Of a stretch of DNA of 64,000 nucleotides, positions 46,801 to 56,845 are shown one piece after another (position 1 is the first letter of the stretch; each line of letters begins with the position of its first letter). The position numbers and the translations under genes are program-made. Under the pieces are notes generated by a model. The model saw only the letters and a list, made by a program, of their open reading frames with translations. It did not search any database and was not told where the DNA came from. Origin of the DNA: Carya illinoinensis (lineage: Eukaryota; Streptophyta; Magnoliopsida; Fagales; Juglandaceae); the NCBI RefSeq assembly GCF_018687715.1, contig NC_056757.1, positions 21,478,501 through 21,542,500 of the forward strand, read 5' to 3'.

Positions 46801-47110
46801 AACTGTTTCTGATCTCCTTAGAAATTGAGTTAATCAAGCAAGAAAGCACTAAATCGTTTGCACGTAACCAAGCTGTATATGCAACAGTTTGAGTTGTAGG
46901 AGATGAAGTAATCAAACCATCAAGAAATGCAACTTTATTCTAGACTGTCAAAGCTATACCAATTGAACGGCTCCAGGCAACATAATTGTTTCCATTGAAA
47001 ATCTCTAAGACTAGAAGAGTACTTGGGTTATCACTGGGATGAAGGTAATAGAGGCTAGAAGAATCATCTGATGGATTGATGTTTGGAGAAACTGTAGAAA
47101 TTTCAGAGGA
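43820..47110 (-). pseudogene. Copia 2 Gag (UBN2-type), interrupted
   Basis: Right part (46745-47110): 'SSLYYLHPSDNPSTLLVL'-type start, NNYVAWSRSIGIAL, AWLRANDLVLS and a WNELKT-like stretch, with stops near 46945 and 46830. Left part (43844-44056): 'VFHLEKSLSCINQGSSSITEYLSAF' and 'LWDEYVGYSPFPTCTCGK'. It is the same protein as the gag of copia 3 and close to copia 1. It normally assembles the copia particle. Besides the LTR insertion it holds stops, so it was decaying independently. No zinc knuckle remains. Confidence 0.85.
44062..46738. mobile_element. Family C LTR, complete copy (2677 bp) with TSD ACTCC
   Basis: It opens TGTTGGGCCTAAATTCGG and closes ...TTTCAGCTCAATCA. A perfect 5-bp duplication ACTCC flanks it at 44057-44061 and 46739-46743, inside copia gag. 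TG...CA ends and a 5-bp TSD indicate an integrase-type insertion. No internal coding domain or internal LTR pair was seen, so it is a solo LTR (long) or a non-coding element. Contents: AT-rich head with 'TTTACCTGCAAGTATACA', a CT-rich middle (44780-46400), AT-rich tail. Orientation is not determined. Confidence 0.85.
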
Positions 47111-47252
47111 AATTTCAAGAATTGTAAAGAAAACATAGATTTTACTTAACTATGTAAAGAATTGTAAAGATTTTACAATATCTTGAGATAATATTTTGAG
47201 AGAAGATCGTGTAGTGCAGAAAGATCAAGCTCCATAAATATTTGTGGAATTT

Positions 47253-47266
47253 CTAAACTGATACCA
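47253..47266 (-). promoter_or_regulatory. Copia 2 primer binding site
   Basis: The reverse strand reads TGGTATCAGTTTAG, immediately next to the LTR end. Confidence 0.8.
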
Positions 47267-47516
47267 TGTTGAGAACTTGATTAAAGAAAGATAGAAAAGT
47301 AGAAAACTAGAGAATAGAAAGAAAGTGGATCAAAAACTATCGTATCTTGTATTGAAATCAATTGAATTGAATTGATACAAGTGCTTTACATGTACTTATA
47401 TAGAAATGAAGCTAGTAACAGAAAACAACTGTCAACTATCAAGGCTAATTCTCTATTTTTCCATTTTCATATGTTGACTTTATTTCCATATCTTCTATTT
47501 TTGAGGCTATACTCCA
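47267..47516 (-). mobile_element. Copia 2 5' LTR (250 bp)
   Basis: The + strand runs from TGTTGAGAACTTGATTAAAG to GGCTATACTCCA. The reverse-strand start TGGAGTATAGCC is shared with the copia 3 3' LTR. Confidence 0.85.
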
Positions 47517-48700
47517 ACTAGAAGAAAGAGACATCAATGGCTTGTTGCAGTGGTGTGAGGATGATGCAAAAGGTGGACTTCTAGTCTTTGACCGTTATGG
47601 TGTTTCTAGTGTGATGGGGATGGCAATTGGTGTTTGGAGGGAACAACTAGGCATCTCATGCTCAAATGCATAGTCTTTCTTCTTGGTTTCAGTGGTGGGC
47701 AGTTTTTGGTTATGTGGATGAAGTGTTCTAATCCTTCTGTGGTGCTCATAGCAGTTTTTGATGTGAATCGCAGTGGTTGGAAGCGGCACCTTCATGATTT
47801 CTAATATGTGGCATGATATCTTGGTCACTAGATATCTAATATTAGAGGAACATTAGAGAGAGAGAGACGTGGTGGGGATGAGACTTATCTACGTTGGCTA
47901 TTTTTGTGGCGTTGCGGTTGTTCTCGAAGCAAAATGATTGTCCAACTATTAGGTGCTCCGAAATGCTTGAGAATCGATTTTATGTCCAGACCTATGTAGG
48001 GTTTGTCAATTTTAGTTTGTTAAGGGTCTTTTGACCCTTTCATGTACTGTTATTTTTGGGCTTATCCTTAGAATAGTGAACGAGTCATGGGCTTATATGA
48101 GCCATAATGTTTCGTGTGTCTTTATTTTAGGAAGTAGTTTACTTTAATTTTGTTGCAATTGGTTTGGAATCTATATTTAAGCTTTTGAATTATAGGTAAT
48201 GCAATGTTGATTTTCCTTATCAAAATTAGCAGCACGAGTGGAGGTTATTTGGCTCCTCAAATTGCCAAAAACAGGTGTTCTTAATTTTGTTGTTGAATTA
48301 AGCATAAGTCGTCTCAGAGCCATGTTCCCGTGCCATGGCTGAGAGTACTCGTCACGCTTAATTAGTTGATTTGATGTCCATTCTGTAGTGAGAAACAATC
48401 CATTTGAGGGAGTAACAAGAGAAGGAGACGCATTTTTTGGAGACGTTTTGAAGCATATCAATAATTTGGTAGCAAGCTACAATAGGGCTTTTCTAGACCT
48501 ACTGTAAAAATTAGTGTTAATCCGTTGTCTAAAGGAAATTGAGGGATTCAAGCTCGAGCTCTCAAGCTAGACTTTCAAAGGTTTGATGATGGTTTGGAAC
48601 CCATAGAATGGATTCTCAAGACTTAACAATTCTTGTCCTACTACAACACCCTTGAAAAACATAAGTTACAAATTGCAGCCCAATACATTCTCGTCAAACA
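47517..48700. other. No gene recognised
   Basis: No domain or repeat unit could be supported on either strand. Short frames at 47595-47828 and 48177-48461 (reverse) have no recognisable motif and ordinary intergenic composition. Confidence 0.35.
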
Positions 48701-48900
48701 TGGTGTGTTTGGATGTTGAGTTAAGTTAAGTTGAGATGAAATTTAAAAATTGAATAAAATATTGTGAGAATATTATTTTTTAATATTATTATTATTTTGA
48801 AATTTGAAAAAGTTGAATTGTTTATTATATTTTATGTTGGAATTTGAAAAAGTTATAATGATTAGATGAAATAAGTTGAGATTGGTTTCGGAACCAAACT
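48701..48900. mobile_element. MITE-like repeat
   Basis: About 200 bp bounded by GTTTGGATGTTGAGTTAAG on the left and, on the reverse strand, CAGTTTGGTTCCGAAACCA...CTCAACTTATTTC on the right, giving an imperfect terminal inverted match. Inside there is a near-direct repeat of 'GAAATTTGAAAAAGTTGAAT'. No coding content. I have the impression that close relatives are common in walnut/oak-type genomes; that is memory, not a search. Confidence 0.5.
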
Positions 48901-49565
48901 GGGCCAATTTAATGGTGCACTTAAGGTTTATTTTGGGCTTTTGGACTATGAGGGTTTTGTTATGAAGCCTGACCAAATAGCAACAATGGAGGAATAACAT
49001 ACTCAATTTGAGATATTTTCCAATCAAACTAGTGGGCTTGGTGAGGAGTTCCATATTACCAACTTCCGAAGTGGGCTCAGAGATGTCAGGATAATAGTCA
49101 CAATGTTCCAGATGAACACCCTCTCAGTGCCTTTTGGATTGGCCCGTTTTCAAGAAGAGGAAGTAACCACCAAGGCCCAAAGCATTCCCCATGTGTACCA
49201 CCTCAAGGCCCATCATCTGGATCAAATATCTCTGGAATACCTACACCTGTGCCTATCTTAAGGTTACCAACCCTACCTCCACATCTAGAATGAAGAAACA
49301 ATCAACCCAACAATCCACCGAATTTCTCCAACCGAAAGTTCTTAGTGCCAAATGTCAAATTCGAGCCAGGTATCGATCGGGCTTAATTCGGGTCAATATC
49401 TAGGCAAATCAAATTGTTGAAACTCGAATAACTAGATTGTATAGAGATTTTTTACACTCTTTTTTTCTTTTAGTTTTTTAAAAAGACTAATTTATTAAAA
49501 ATACTTCAAGAAATAAATAATGTCGAAAACATAATACTAATGCGTTGATCAACATTGCCCATAAT
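48901..49565. other. No gene recognised
   Basis: Nothing supported on either strand. A short + frame at 49191-49403 has no recognisable motif. Confidence 0.35.
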
Positions 49566-49581
49566 AAGTGAGATGAGAGTT

Positions 49582-49753
49582 TTTTTTTTTTTTTCGATGG
49601 AAACAGGCTTCATTGAATACATTCAACAAATCGAAGTTACAAGTGTGACTTATCAATACAGGAAAATCCAGACTATAAGCCAACCTACGCATCTGCTCTG
49701 GAGCATCCCGGCACACATAGTGGCTGATATTGTCTTAACTTCTAAATCTCTCC

Positions 49754-49830
<77 letters not shown>

Positions 49831-51317
49831 TTTGTATAAACAAAGCGGAAAGGCCCCATCCATCCTCCCAAAGAGGCGGAGTGCGGGACACTGCTGCTAT
49901 GGACACTAAGTCCAATAGCCTATTACTATATTATTAAAAACTGAAGAGAAAAGACTACAATACAACATACACAAAAACAAAACAAACCAGAAGCACTGAC
50001 GTGAGCCCCGATAGCACACCTACTGCAAGCATCGGCAGCATGAGCCCAGAACGGTGCGAGCACCCAGCTCGCGCACGGACAGCAACCTCCACCATGGAGG
50101 CTGGCCGTACGACCACCAGCCGTAACATCGCCCGCCACTCTCGACCAAACTCTTGCTTCAGATTGGGTCCACTACCTGCCCGTCAAAGCCTGTTTGAGCT
50201 CAGAAAGGCCACGTGAAGTTCCGCCATGGACTGTAACTTATTGACCCATCGTTGTCCACCTGTTTGAGCTCTCCCTCAGCCTGTGTTTTTGAAGATGAAA
50301 CCAGAGCTCGGCCATGAAGCATGACCCCGTTCTTGTTAGTCAGCAAGTTTTCTAAGAGACCGACCATGACAACGGACACTAGTAGCCCGTTACGTCCCCA
50401 TAACCGCAACCCCTAAGCCTTATTGACAAATGGCAAAACCAAACACAACAACATAAAACTAGAACGGACCAACAAAAAGATTGGAAAAAACCAAAACAAA
50501 CCAAATAAAAACCGACGTACACAAACAACCTAAAAACACTAATAACCAGTAAAATGCATTGAAAAGAAAGTGGGTCTTGATCGGCTGTCTTCATGTTGTC
50601 CAGCCCACGCCTCAAATAGTTACGCCCATCCCTGTCTGTCCCCTGAAAAATGCCGCGAGAAGCTTCACCCCATGACAAAACCCCATCCATGCATATTAGT
50701 ATGCATACCTCTGTTTGCTTGGCCAACAAACAGAGCATTCCCGAAAACACTCCTTCTTGGCCAACATAGAGTCGTCCATGCACGTCAGTGTGCGTCCACC
50801 TCCTCCGTTTTGGGATCTCGTCCGTCAAAAGCGTTTTCGCAGGAACACTACCATGCATTCCATCCAGATTGGACCCACCATAGTTTGAGCATTTCAAGCA
50901 TGCATCTAAGAGTGCCACCACCACATCAAGACCGACTCTGAGACCCTCCACCTCCATCGTGCAAGACCACCACCCCCAACTGTGTGTTTATGTTTGGTGA
51001 AAGACTCAGAATCTAACGAATCCAAGACTCCCCTCCTCCATCGTGCAGGACCACCACGTCCAGTTGAGTTGTTTATATGGTGAAAGGCTCAGATCAGTAC
51101 ATGGTGATCGGGCTGTCAAGCCTCCATAACCACAGCCAACGAACCCTTATTTACACACACAGCAAAAATAAACAACCCAAGTAGGAAGCTTGGGAAAACA
51201 GGAAAAAAACAAGAGAGGGAGGGAGGGAGGAAGGAGCCGAGGCTCCCACCTCCCTCGGCTTGGTTGCTCTGTTGTATGTTCTAGAGAGAAGTAGGAGCTT
51301 CTCTCTCTAAAGTGTAC
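49582..51317 (-). mobile_element. Non-autonomous poly(A) retroposon, copy 2, 16-bp TSD
   Basis: The 16-bp duplication AAGTGAGATGAGAGTT lies at 49566-49581 and 51318-51333. The reverse-strand element ends in poly(A), seen as T13 at about 49582-49594. Its 5' end (TTTAGAGAGAGAAGCTCC...TCTCTCTAG) and GAGGGAGGTGGGAGC/CTCC block match copy 1. The 3' end shares CTTATAGTC(T)GGA and 'CTGTATTGATAAGTCACA'. Length is 1736 bp against 1473. It contains a long (GA)n run and, between 50379 and 50957 (reverse), a 192-codon frame that I do not consider coding. Interior sequences of the two copies have diverged more than the ends. Confidence 0.85.
49757..49827. repeat. (GA)n microsatellite, 71 bp
   Basis: Pure GA dinucleotides with no interruption, inside retroposon copy 2. 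An uninterrupted run of this length is expected to be length-polymorphic. Confidence 0.95.
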
Positions 51318-51333
51318 AAGTGAGATGAGAGTT

Positions 51334-51522
51334 AAAATCGATAATATTTGTTGTCATGAAGTTTGGAGTGGCCTGTGGGTCCCACCTTTGCAGATGAAAT
51401 TATATAACTAGTTAACTCCATTGTATTTATTTATTTTTTGCAAAGTAAACATTTTGTCACATAATTGTTATTAATTGTATAACAGGTTTAAGAGAAGCTT
51501 CTAATGTTGATGTGGTGCATGC
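51334..51522. other. Upstream flank of the BAHD fragment
   Basis: AT-rich sequence between the retroposon and the TATA-like box. No other feature seen. Confidence 0.4.
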
Positions 51523-51530
51523 TATAAATA
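51523..51530 (+). promoter_or_regulatory. TATA-like box of the BAHD pseudogene
   Basis: TATAAATA ends 50 bp before the ATG at 51581, a plausible distance for a plant promoter with a short leader. The position alone supports it. Confidence 0.45.
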
Positions 51531-51580
51531 TGAGTAATTCTAAATGAAACCTTACATCATATGTGAGTGAACAAATAGAC

Positions 51581-52202
51581 ATGGAGATCAAAGTTGAGAT
51601 GATCAATAGAGAGGTAATAAAACCTTCCTATCCAACTCCCATCATCTTAGATGCTTCGATGTCTCCCTTTTAGATCAGCTACTACCCCAAATTTATATAT
51701 CGGTGGTGATATTCTACTCCCACAACCCTTCTGATCTTCCCCATTTCAAGGCTGTTGATATATCCCATTGGCTAAAGACATCATTGTTTGAAACCCTGTC
51801 ATTTCTATTCACTTGCTGGGAGAGTAAAACATAATGTCTCAATTGAGTGCAATGATGTTGGTGTTGATTATTTTGAAGCTTGAGTCAATTGCCATCTCTC
51901 AGACATTCTTAAGCAACATCCTGAACAGAAAATGTTGTACCACTTTCTTCCGAATGTGACTAAACCTCTGGAACAAAGCTTGGAACCTTTGGTTCTAGTT
52001 CAAGTTAGCTTCTTTGAATGTGGTGGATTTGCCATTGGGGTGTGTGTTTCACACAAGGTAGCCGATTTAGCCACGACAAGCATGTTCATAAATAGTTGGG
52101 CTAGTGCGGCTCTTGCCAAGTCTGGTGAGGCAGTGCTGCCTTCAGAATTTAGTGTCGCATTCCGAGATGCTCTCAAGGCAAAAGCCGCCAATGCCAACAT
52201 TT
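51581..52202 (+). pseudogene. BAHD acyltransferase (vinorine synthase-like), 5' part, broken
   Basis: The only host gene recognised. The start MEIKVEMINREVIKPSYPTP is typical of the vinorine synthase/deacetylvindoline-type BAHD clade. These enzymes transfer acyl groups from acyl-CoA to alcohols or amines in specialised metabolism, in the cytosol. After a one-base shift it reads 'HLRCFDVSLLDQLLPQIYI', and after another 'FYSLAGRVKHNVSIECNDVG', with a stop after 'DYFEA'. From 51932 it is open: 'FFECGGFAIGVCVSHKVAD', containing the catalytic HxxxD as HKVAD. About 210 codons of a usual 430-450 remain. The C-terminal half with the DFGWG motif is missing because a copia LTR starts at 52203. The frame breaks upstream show decay independent of the insertion. 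The rest may lie beyond the window. Confidence 0.85.
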
Positions 52203-52458
52203 TGTTGAGAACTTGATGAACAGAGGAGAAAAATTGAAAACAGAGAAAGAATACGAGAGTTTGTGTAATCTGATTTGAAAAAAATGAATTTACTTCATAT
52301 CAAATACATGAAGGTCTTGTAATATTTATACTACATAGAGAAATAATTGTATAACAGAAAATAATAGTAGTTTTAAGTCTTCTTCAAATCCTTCTCTGCC
52401 TTTAACTTTTCTTCTTTAGATTTCAACTCCATGCTGTCATATGAGAGGCTATACTCCA
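52203..52458 (-). mobile_element. Copia 3 3' LTR (256 bp)
   Basis: The + strand runs from TGTTGAGAACTTGATGAACAG to GGCTATACTCCA, so the reverse LTR begins TGGAGTATAGCC and ends TTCTCAACA. It is preceded on the element strand by a PPT. It cuts the BAHD fragment precisely. Confidence 0.9.
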
Positions 52459-52472
52459 AGACCCCCCCTCAA
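52459..52472 (-). promoter_or_regulatory. Copia 3 polypurine tract
   Basis: The reverse strand reads TTGAGGGGGGGTCT immediately before the 3' LTR start. Confidence 0.85.
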
Positions 52473-52639
52473 GATGAGCATGTATATTTATAATGTTCAT
52501 CTTGCACAAATTATGATGAAAAGGTAGTGATCCGAGAGGTTTTGTAAAGATATCTGCTAGTTGTAATCTTGAGGGAATATAAAAGAAGCTTTATAACATT
52601 CTACTGCAATTTTTCCCTGACTAGACAATCAATTTGAAT

Positions 52640-53194
52640 ATGTTTAGTCCTCTAATGTTGTACTAGATTGGTTGCAATGGACAAAACTGATTTTTTGTTA
52701 GTGTAGAGCATTGTTGGCTGAGAATGATCAACACTGAGATCTTGAAGAGCATAAAGTAACCACTGCACCTCACATGTTGTGGCTGCAGGAGCCCTATATT
52801 TTGCTTCTGCACATGATCTGCTAACTCTGGCTTGTTTCTTCAATTTCCATCAGACTATTGAGTCTCCTAGAAAGATTTCATACCCTGTAACACTTCTCCT
52901 GGTGTCTAAGCAACCTGCCCAATGACTATCAGAAAAATCCTTTAACTTTAAATCTGAAGATGAAGAAAAAAATAACCCTTATCCTGATGTTGCTTTTAAG
53001 TATCTAACCACACGCATGGCAACTTGATAATGAGACACTACTGGTTTAGCACGAAACTGGCTAAGGACTTGAATAGAATAGGCCAGGTCAGGCCATGTGA
53101 CTGTCAAATAGAGTAGTTTGCCAATTAGTCTTCTGTAACCTGAGACATCTTCATAAAGATTGGGATCATCTGCACTATGTTTAAGATTAGACTT
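52640..53194 (-). pseudogene. Copia 3 RNase H and end of RT
   Basis: The reverse strand reads '[26 protein letters not shown]' (first catalytic Asp of copia RNase H), then 'ARVSRSCAEAKYRA' (usually SRSSAEAEYRA) and 'WLLYALQDLSVD' with 'LYTNKKSVLSIA' (usually CDNxSA). Upstream is the RT end ('RLIGKLLYLTVTWPDLAYSIQVL...' type, near 53040-53160). It ends in the ESNLKHSADD-type region at the giant LTR, which lies exactly in the 'FPMExNLKLS' motif. Two frame breaks. Confidence 0.85.
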
Positions 53195-55578
53195 TGTAAC
53201 AGCCCGCTAAAAATTCAATTGCAGAATTTCTATTGGCTTTAGGAATCTCGTGAAGACCCCATAAATTTTCACGAATTAACCAATCGTATAGGTTTCAGTC
53301 CAACCACATAGTTAGTGTTACCGCTCATTATGGTGTCAAAAATGTGTTTTTGATTATTTGAGATAGTTAGAAGTGTCAGAATGCGTTATGGTCTGCTCCA
53401 TTAGACTCGGTGGATTATTTAGGATTTTATAGTACAATAACTTATTTTCATATTTTTGAACAAAGCACTTGTTTGAAATTGTGAATTTATTTTTAGGGGC
53501 ACTTTGGGACTGAATTTTGATAAATGATTATCACTGTAGGTTCATATGAATATTTAGGATTTTTTGGATACCAAGTTTATCATGTACTTTTTTGGAGTGA
53601 ATAGTAATATCGATAAGTGCACCAAGTGCAATAGTTTCAAAATTACAGTGTGGAATGTCCAATTAAGTTAGAGAAGTTTTAATTGGACACATGGAAAGAT
53701 CTTAGCCACACATGATGAATAGTATCAAACACTTGGATCAAGAGAAATTGGATTTGGGCTGGATAAAAACCCAAACCCTCTTAAAACTCCAAATTGAGGC
53801 CCATTCGGTTTAGGCCCATGAAATTGGGCACCTTAGCATTGATTTTGGCCAAGTAAATTCATCCCTCCACATGGCTAATCAGATGCTTCAAGAGGGCCTA
53901 GAAGGTTCTAGAAGGGAAAAGTCAAAGAGCCACCTCACTCTTCCAAGTCCACACTCCACCATTAGAAAATATCTTGGACTAATTTTTGTGTATTTTATTG
54001 GGTAAGAAAGGCCAGCACTCAAGCCTCACTTCAGCCTCATCCTCTTCCATATCTTGTGTTAAAATATCTCTAGCTCACTCTCCATGAAATCATCTTCCTT
54101 TATACTTTTCATTGAAAGAACCCCAAACACTCTCTCGGACAGCTTTTAAGTGTCTATTGCGTGCCCATTTTGAAGCTTTTGTAAGTATTTTATCATAAAG
54201 TTTACTTCATAAACGTTGTTCCTTTTTGAGTCTATTTTATTTGGATATATTATTTGTTCCATTTGAAGATGATTGGGTCAGTGAAATATTATTTAAACTA
54301 TAGAAAGGTTATTCTGGGCGATAAACTAGAGAATATGTTATATTTTGGAGTTTTTGACAAAGCTAATGGATAGATCTTGGTCTGAAATTTTTATGTAGTA
54401 TTTTTAACATGTGTATATGATTATTGGTTGAGGATTTGTTGCATGATTAATGGTTTTGATGAAATATGTTCTTAGATCTAGAAACTTAGAAACTGGAAGA
54501 GGAAAAACAGTTTCTATTTTGAGAAAGTTTAAATATTTGGTGGTTTAAACCTATTCCAATGGCTTTGATAATTTTATTTGAGGATCCTAAGCCTCTTATA
54601 TACATGTTATAATATTATTTTGAAGATATTTGATGTTAGTTTCAAAGATATTTGAAGATATTTTATGCAAAGAGGTATTTGGATAGGCTAAAGTGTGGAT
54701 GTTCTTGGCTAAATTTATGTTTTGGTTAATTTTTAACCATGTGATCTTGAATTAGAAGCTTATATATGTTTTAGGACATTTTTTTAAATCATGTGATGGT
54801 TTGGTTTGAAGATCACATCTTTATAAGTCATAGATTAAAAGATTGATCAAAACAAGTTAGAAACAAAAATCAATGGAAATAGCATATGGGAATTTCAGCC
54901 CTATGGAGTTTTAATAGTTTTGATTAGTTTAAAATTTTTCTAAATTGATATTAGAGCCTAGAATAAAATTTACATGAGGCATATAAATTTTGGTGACTTT
55001 TGGAGTTAGCATGCAAAATCCTTAAGTTAGGGGTAAAATGATCATTTTCTAACTTGTAGAGGGTAAAATGGAAATTTTACTCTTAAGTTAGTATTTTTAC
55101 ATATTTTAAATTTTTAGTGATTTATTTCTAACATTTAGAATCACTAATTACAGTTCCTCGTGATCATGCGTTAGTTTTCATAAGAAACGCGGAGATCGAG
55201 GTAAGTTAGCTTTTAACTTACTAATAGTTTACTGTGTATGTATGCTAAGTAAAGGAACTATAGTGTATGTACGCGTGTTATCATATATTCCATGCCATGC
55301 CAAGTTATCACATATTTTTCTATTACACATAATTTATTCTGTCACAAATTATTCATCAGTTATACAAGATATTCTGTCACGTATTGCTATACAGTGCAAG
55401 TATTTCATCTTAAGTATGGTATTTGTTACATGTAAGTCATGTCACGTAAAGTACAGTATTTCAAGTATGCTATGTTATGAAATGTTGTCTGTTGGATGCC
55501 ATGTCAAGTTATGAAATGTTTATGTCCCTTGTATGTCCTTGTGTAGTTAAGTTATTGTTCAGTTTATGGTGACTACAC

Positions 55579-55930
55579 ATCATGGTAACTTCATGAGATA
55601 AGAATACACCATCATGGTAACCTGATGAAATAAGAATAAGCAATCATGGTAACCCCATGAGATAAGAATATACCATCATGGTAACCCCATGAGATAAGCG
55701 TAAGCAATCATGGTGACCCCATGAAATAAGAATACACCATCATGGTAACCCCATGAGATAAGAGTAAGCAATCATGGTGACCCTATGAGATAAGAATAAG
55801 CAATCATGGTAACCCCATGAGATAAGAGTACACCATCATGGTAACCCCATGAGATAGGAATACACAATCATGGTAATCCCATGAGATAAGAGCAAGCAAT
55901 CATGGTGACCCTATGAGATGAGAATATAAG
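55579..55930. repeat. Minisatellite: eleven tandem 32-bp units
   Basis: Units begin ATCATGGTAACCCCATGAGA and end in either TACACC or AAGCAA, often alternating, giving a 64-bp higher-order pattern. Eleven units fill 352 bp without gap or spacer. Each contains CATGG-TAACC-CCATG, a 5-bp stem. The reverse family B copy (58990-63795) has different repeats at the matching place. Confidence 0.9.
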
Positions 55931-56373
55931 TTGATGTTATGTCAAGTTTCTGATCAAGTACATGGTAAGTTAAGTTTCAGATCAAGTCCATGTCAAGCAA
56001 GTCAAGTTTAGTTCACGTTTTAATTTAAGTTATGTCAATTATGCTATGTCATATGTGAAGTTATGTTATGCTTTATGTCAAATTTTATTATGTTATGCTA
56101 TGTCAGATGTGAAGTTATGCTATGTTAGAAGTGAAGTGATACTATGTCATATGTGAAGTTATGTTATGATTTATGTCAAGTTTTATTCTGTTATGCTATG
56201 TCAGATGTGAAGTTATGCTATGTTACATGTGAAGTGATACTATGTCATATGTGAAGTTATGCTATACTTCATGTCAAGCTATGCGATGCTTACTTATGAA
56301 TTTGATTATGCATTCATGCTTCTACTGTGATGTATGCATCATTAGCCTGTGTGGAGGTTTTTTGTTAACTTGC

Positions 56374-56395
56374 TGAGATTTGTAATCAAATCTCA
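56374..56395 (+). repeat. Conserved hairpin in family B LTR tail
   Basis: TGAGATTTG-TAAT-CAAATCTCA, a perfect 9-bp stem with a 4-base loop. An equivalent lies in the reverse copy at 59511-59532. It is about 450 bp from the LTR 3' end, near 'AACTTGCTGAGATTTG', a word common in plant Ty3 LTRs. It may be a transcript-end or packaging structure (inference). Confidence 0.75.
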
Positions 56396-56845
56396 CTGTG
56401 GTAGTCCCAACTACCATTCCCCTCAAATGGTAGATATTGTTACAGGACCTAAAGAAGAAACGAGAGCTGACCAACTAGACATAGTCGACTGAGCGACAGT
56501 GCGATATCAAAGTTAATATAGTAGTTAACTTAAATTACTACTTGTACTATAGAGTTACATCTCCAGCACTCTTTTGGATCATAGCCATTTTGCACTAGTG
56601 TTGTGATCTTAGTGGTTCAATGGGTCTTTATGTAAGAAGTATATTTTAAGCATTTGGGATATTTTCAGTTTGGTGCATAGTATTGCCAAGAAAAAAAATT
56701 TATCCGCTGCGAATATTGCATAATGTTAGATGCATTTAGGAACATTGCATCTTATATGTCATGAATGGGGGCAGGTAACCTTGTGTTGCATGTCTCGACG
56801 CTTCAAATGTTTGTCCGATCCCAAACGAAATTTGGGGGCATCACA

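Larger units (their letters stand above)
43796..47516 (-). mobile_element. Copia element 2: 5' LTR and gag only, split by a family C LTR
   Basis: It runs right to left: LTR 47267-47516, PBS 47253-47266, gag 43820-47110 with a 2677-bp insertion at 44062-46738. Sequence left of about 43796 is unrelated, so pol and the 3' LTR are gone. The LTR is clearly related to the copia 3 LTR (52203-52458): both open TGTTGAGAACTTGAT on the + strand and end GGCTATACTCCA. Confidence 0.8.
53195..56845 (+). mobile_element. Family B giant solo LTR (3651 bp)
   Basis: Termini are TGTAACAGCCCGC and GGGGGCATCACA. The flanks are GACTT (53190-53194) and GACTC (56846-56850), a 5-bp duplication with one mismatch. Joining the flanks restores the expected reading across the copia RT motif, confirming precise insertion. 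No coding domain. It contains a 32-bp tandem array (55579-55930), further short repeats (56010-56290) and a hairpin (56374-56395). The right end is shared with family A LTRs. Confidence 0.9.

Noticed and set aside
49653..49871. Open frames with (SL)n or (RE)n runs
   Set aside because: Pure translation of the (GA)n microsatellite.
50379..50957. 192-codon open frame inside retroposon copy 2
   Set aside because: The longest frame in that element, but with no recognisable domain, odd composition and no equivalent frame in copy 1; most likely chance.
55579..55930. CRISPR-like repeat array
   Set aside because: Units are directly adjacent with no unique spacers, in a plant LTR; it is a minisatellite.
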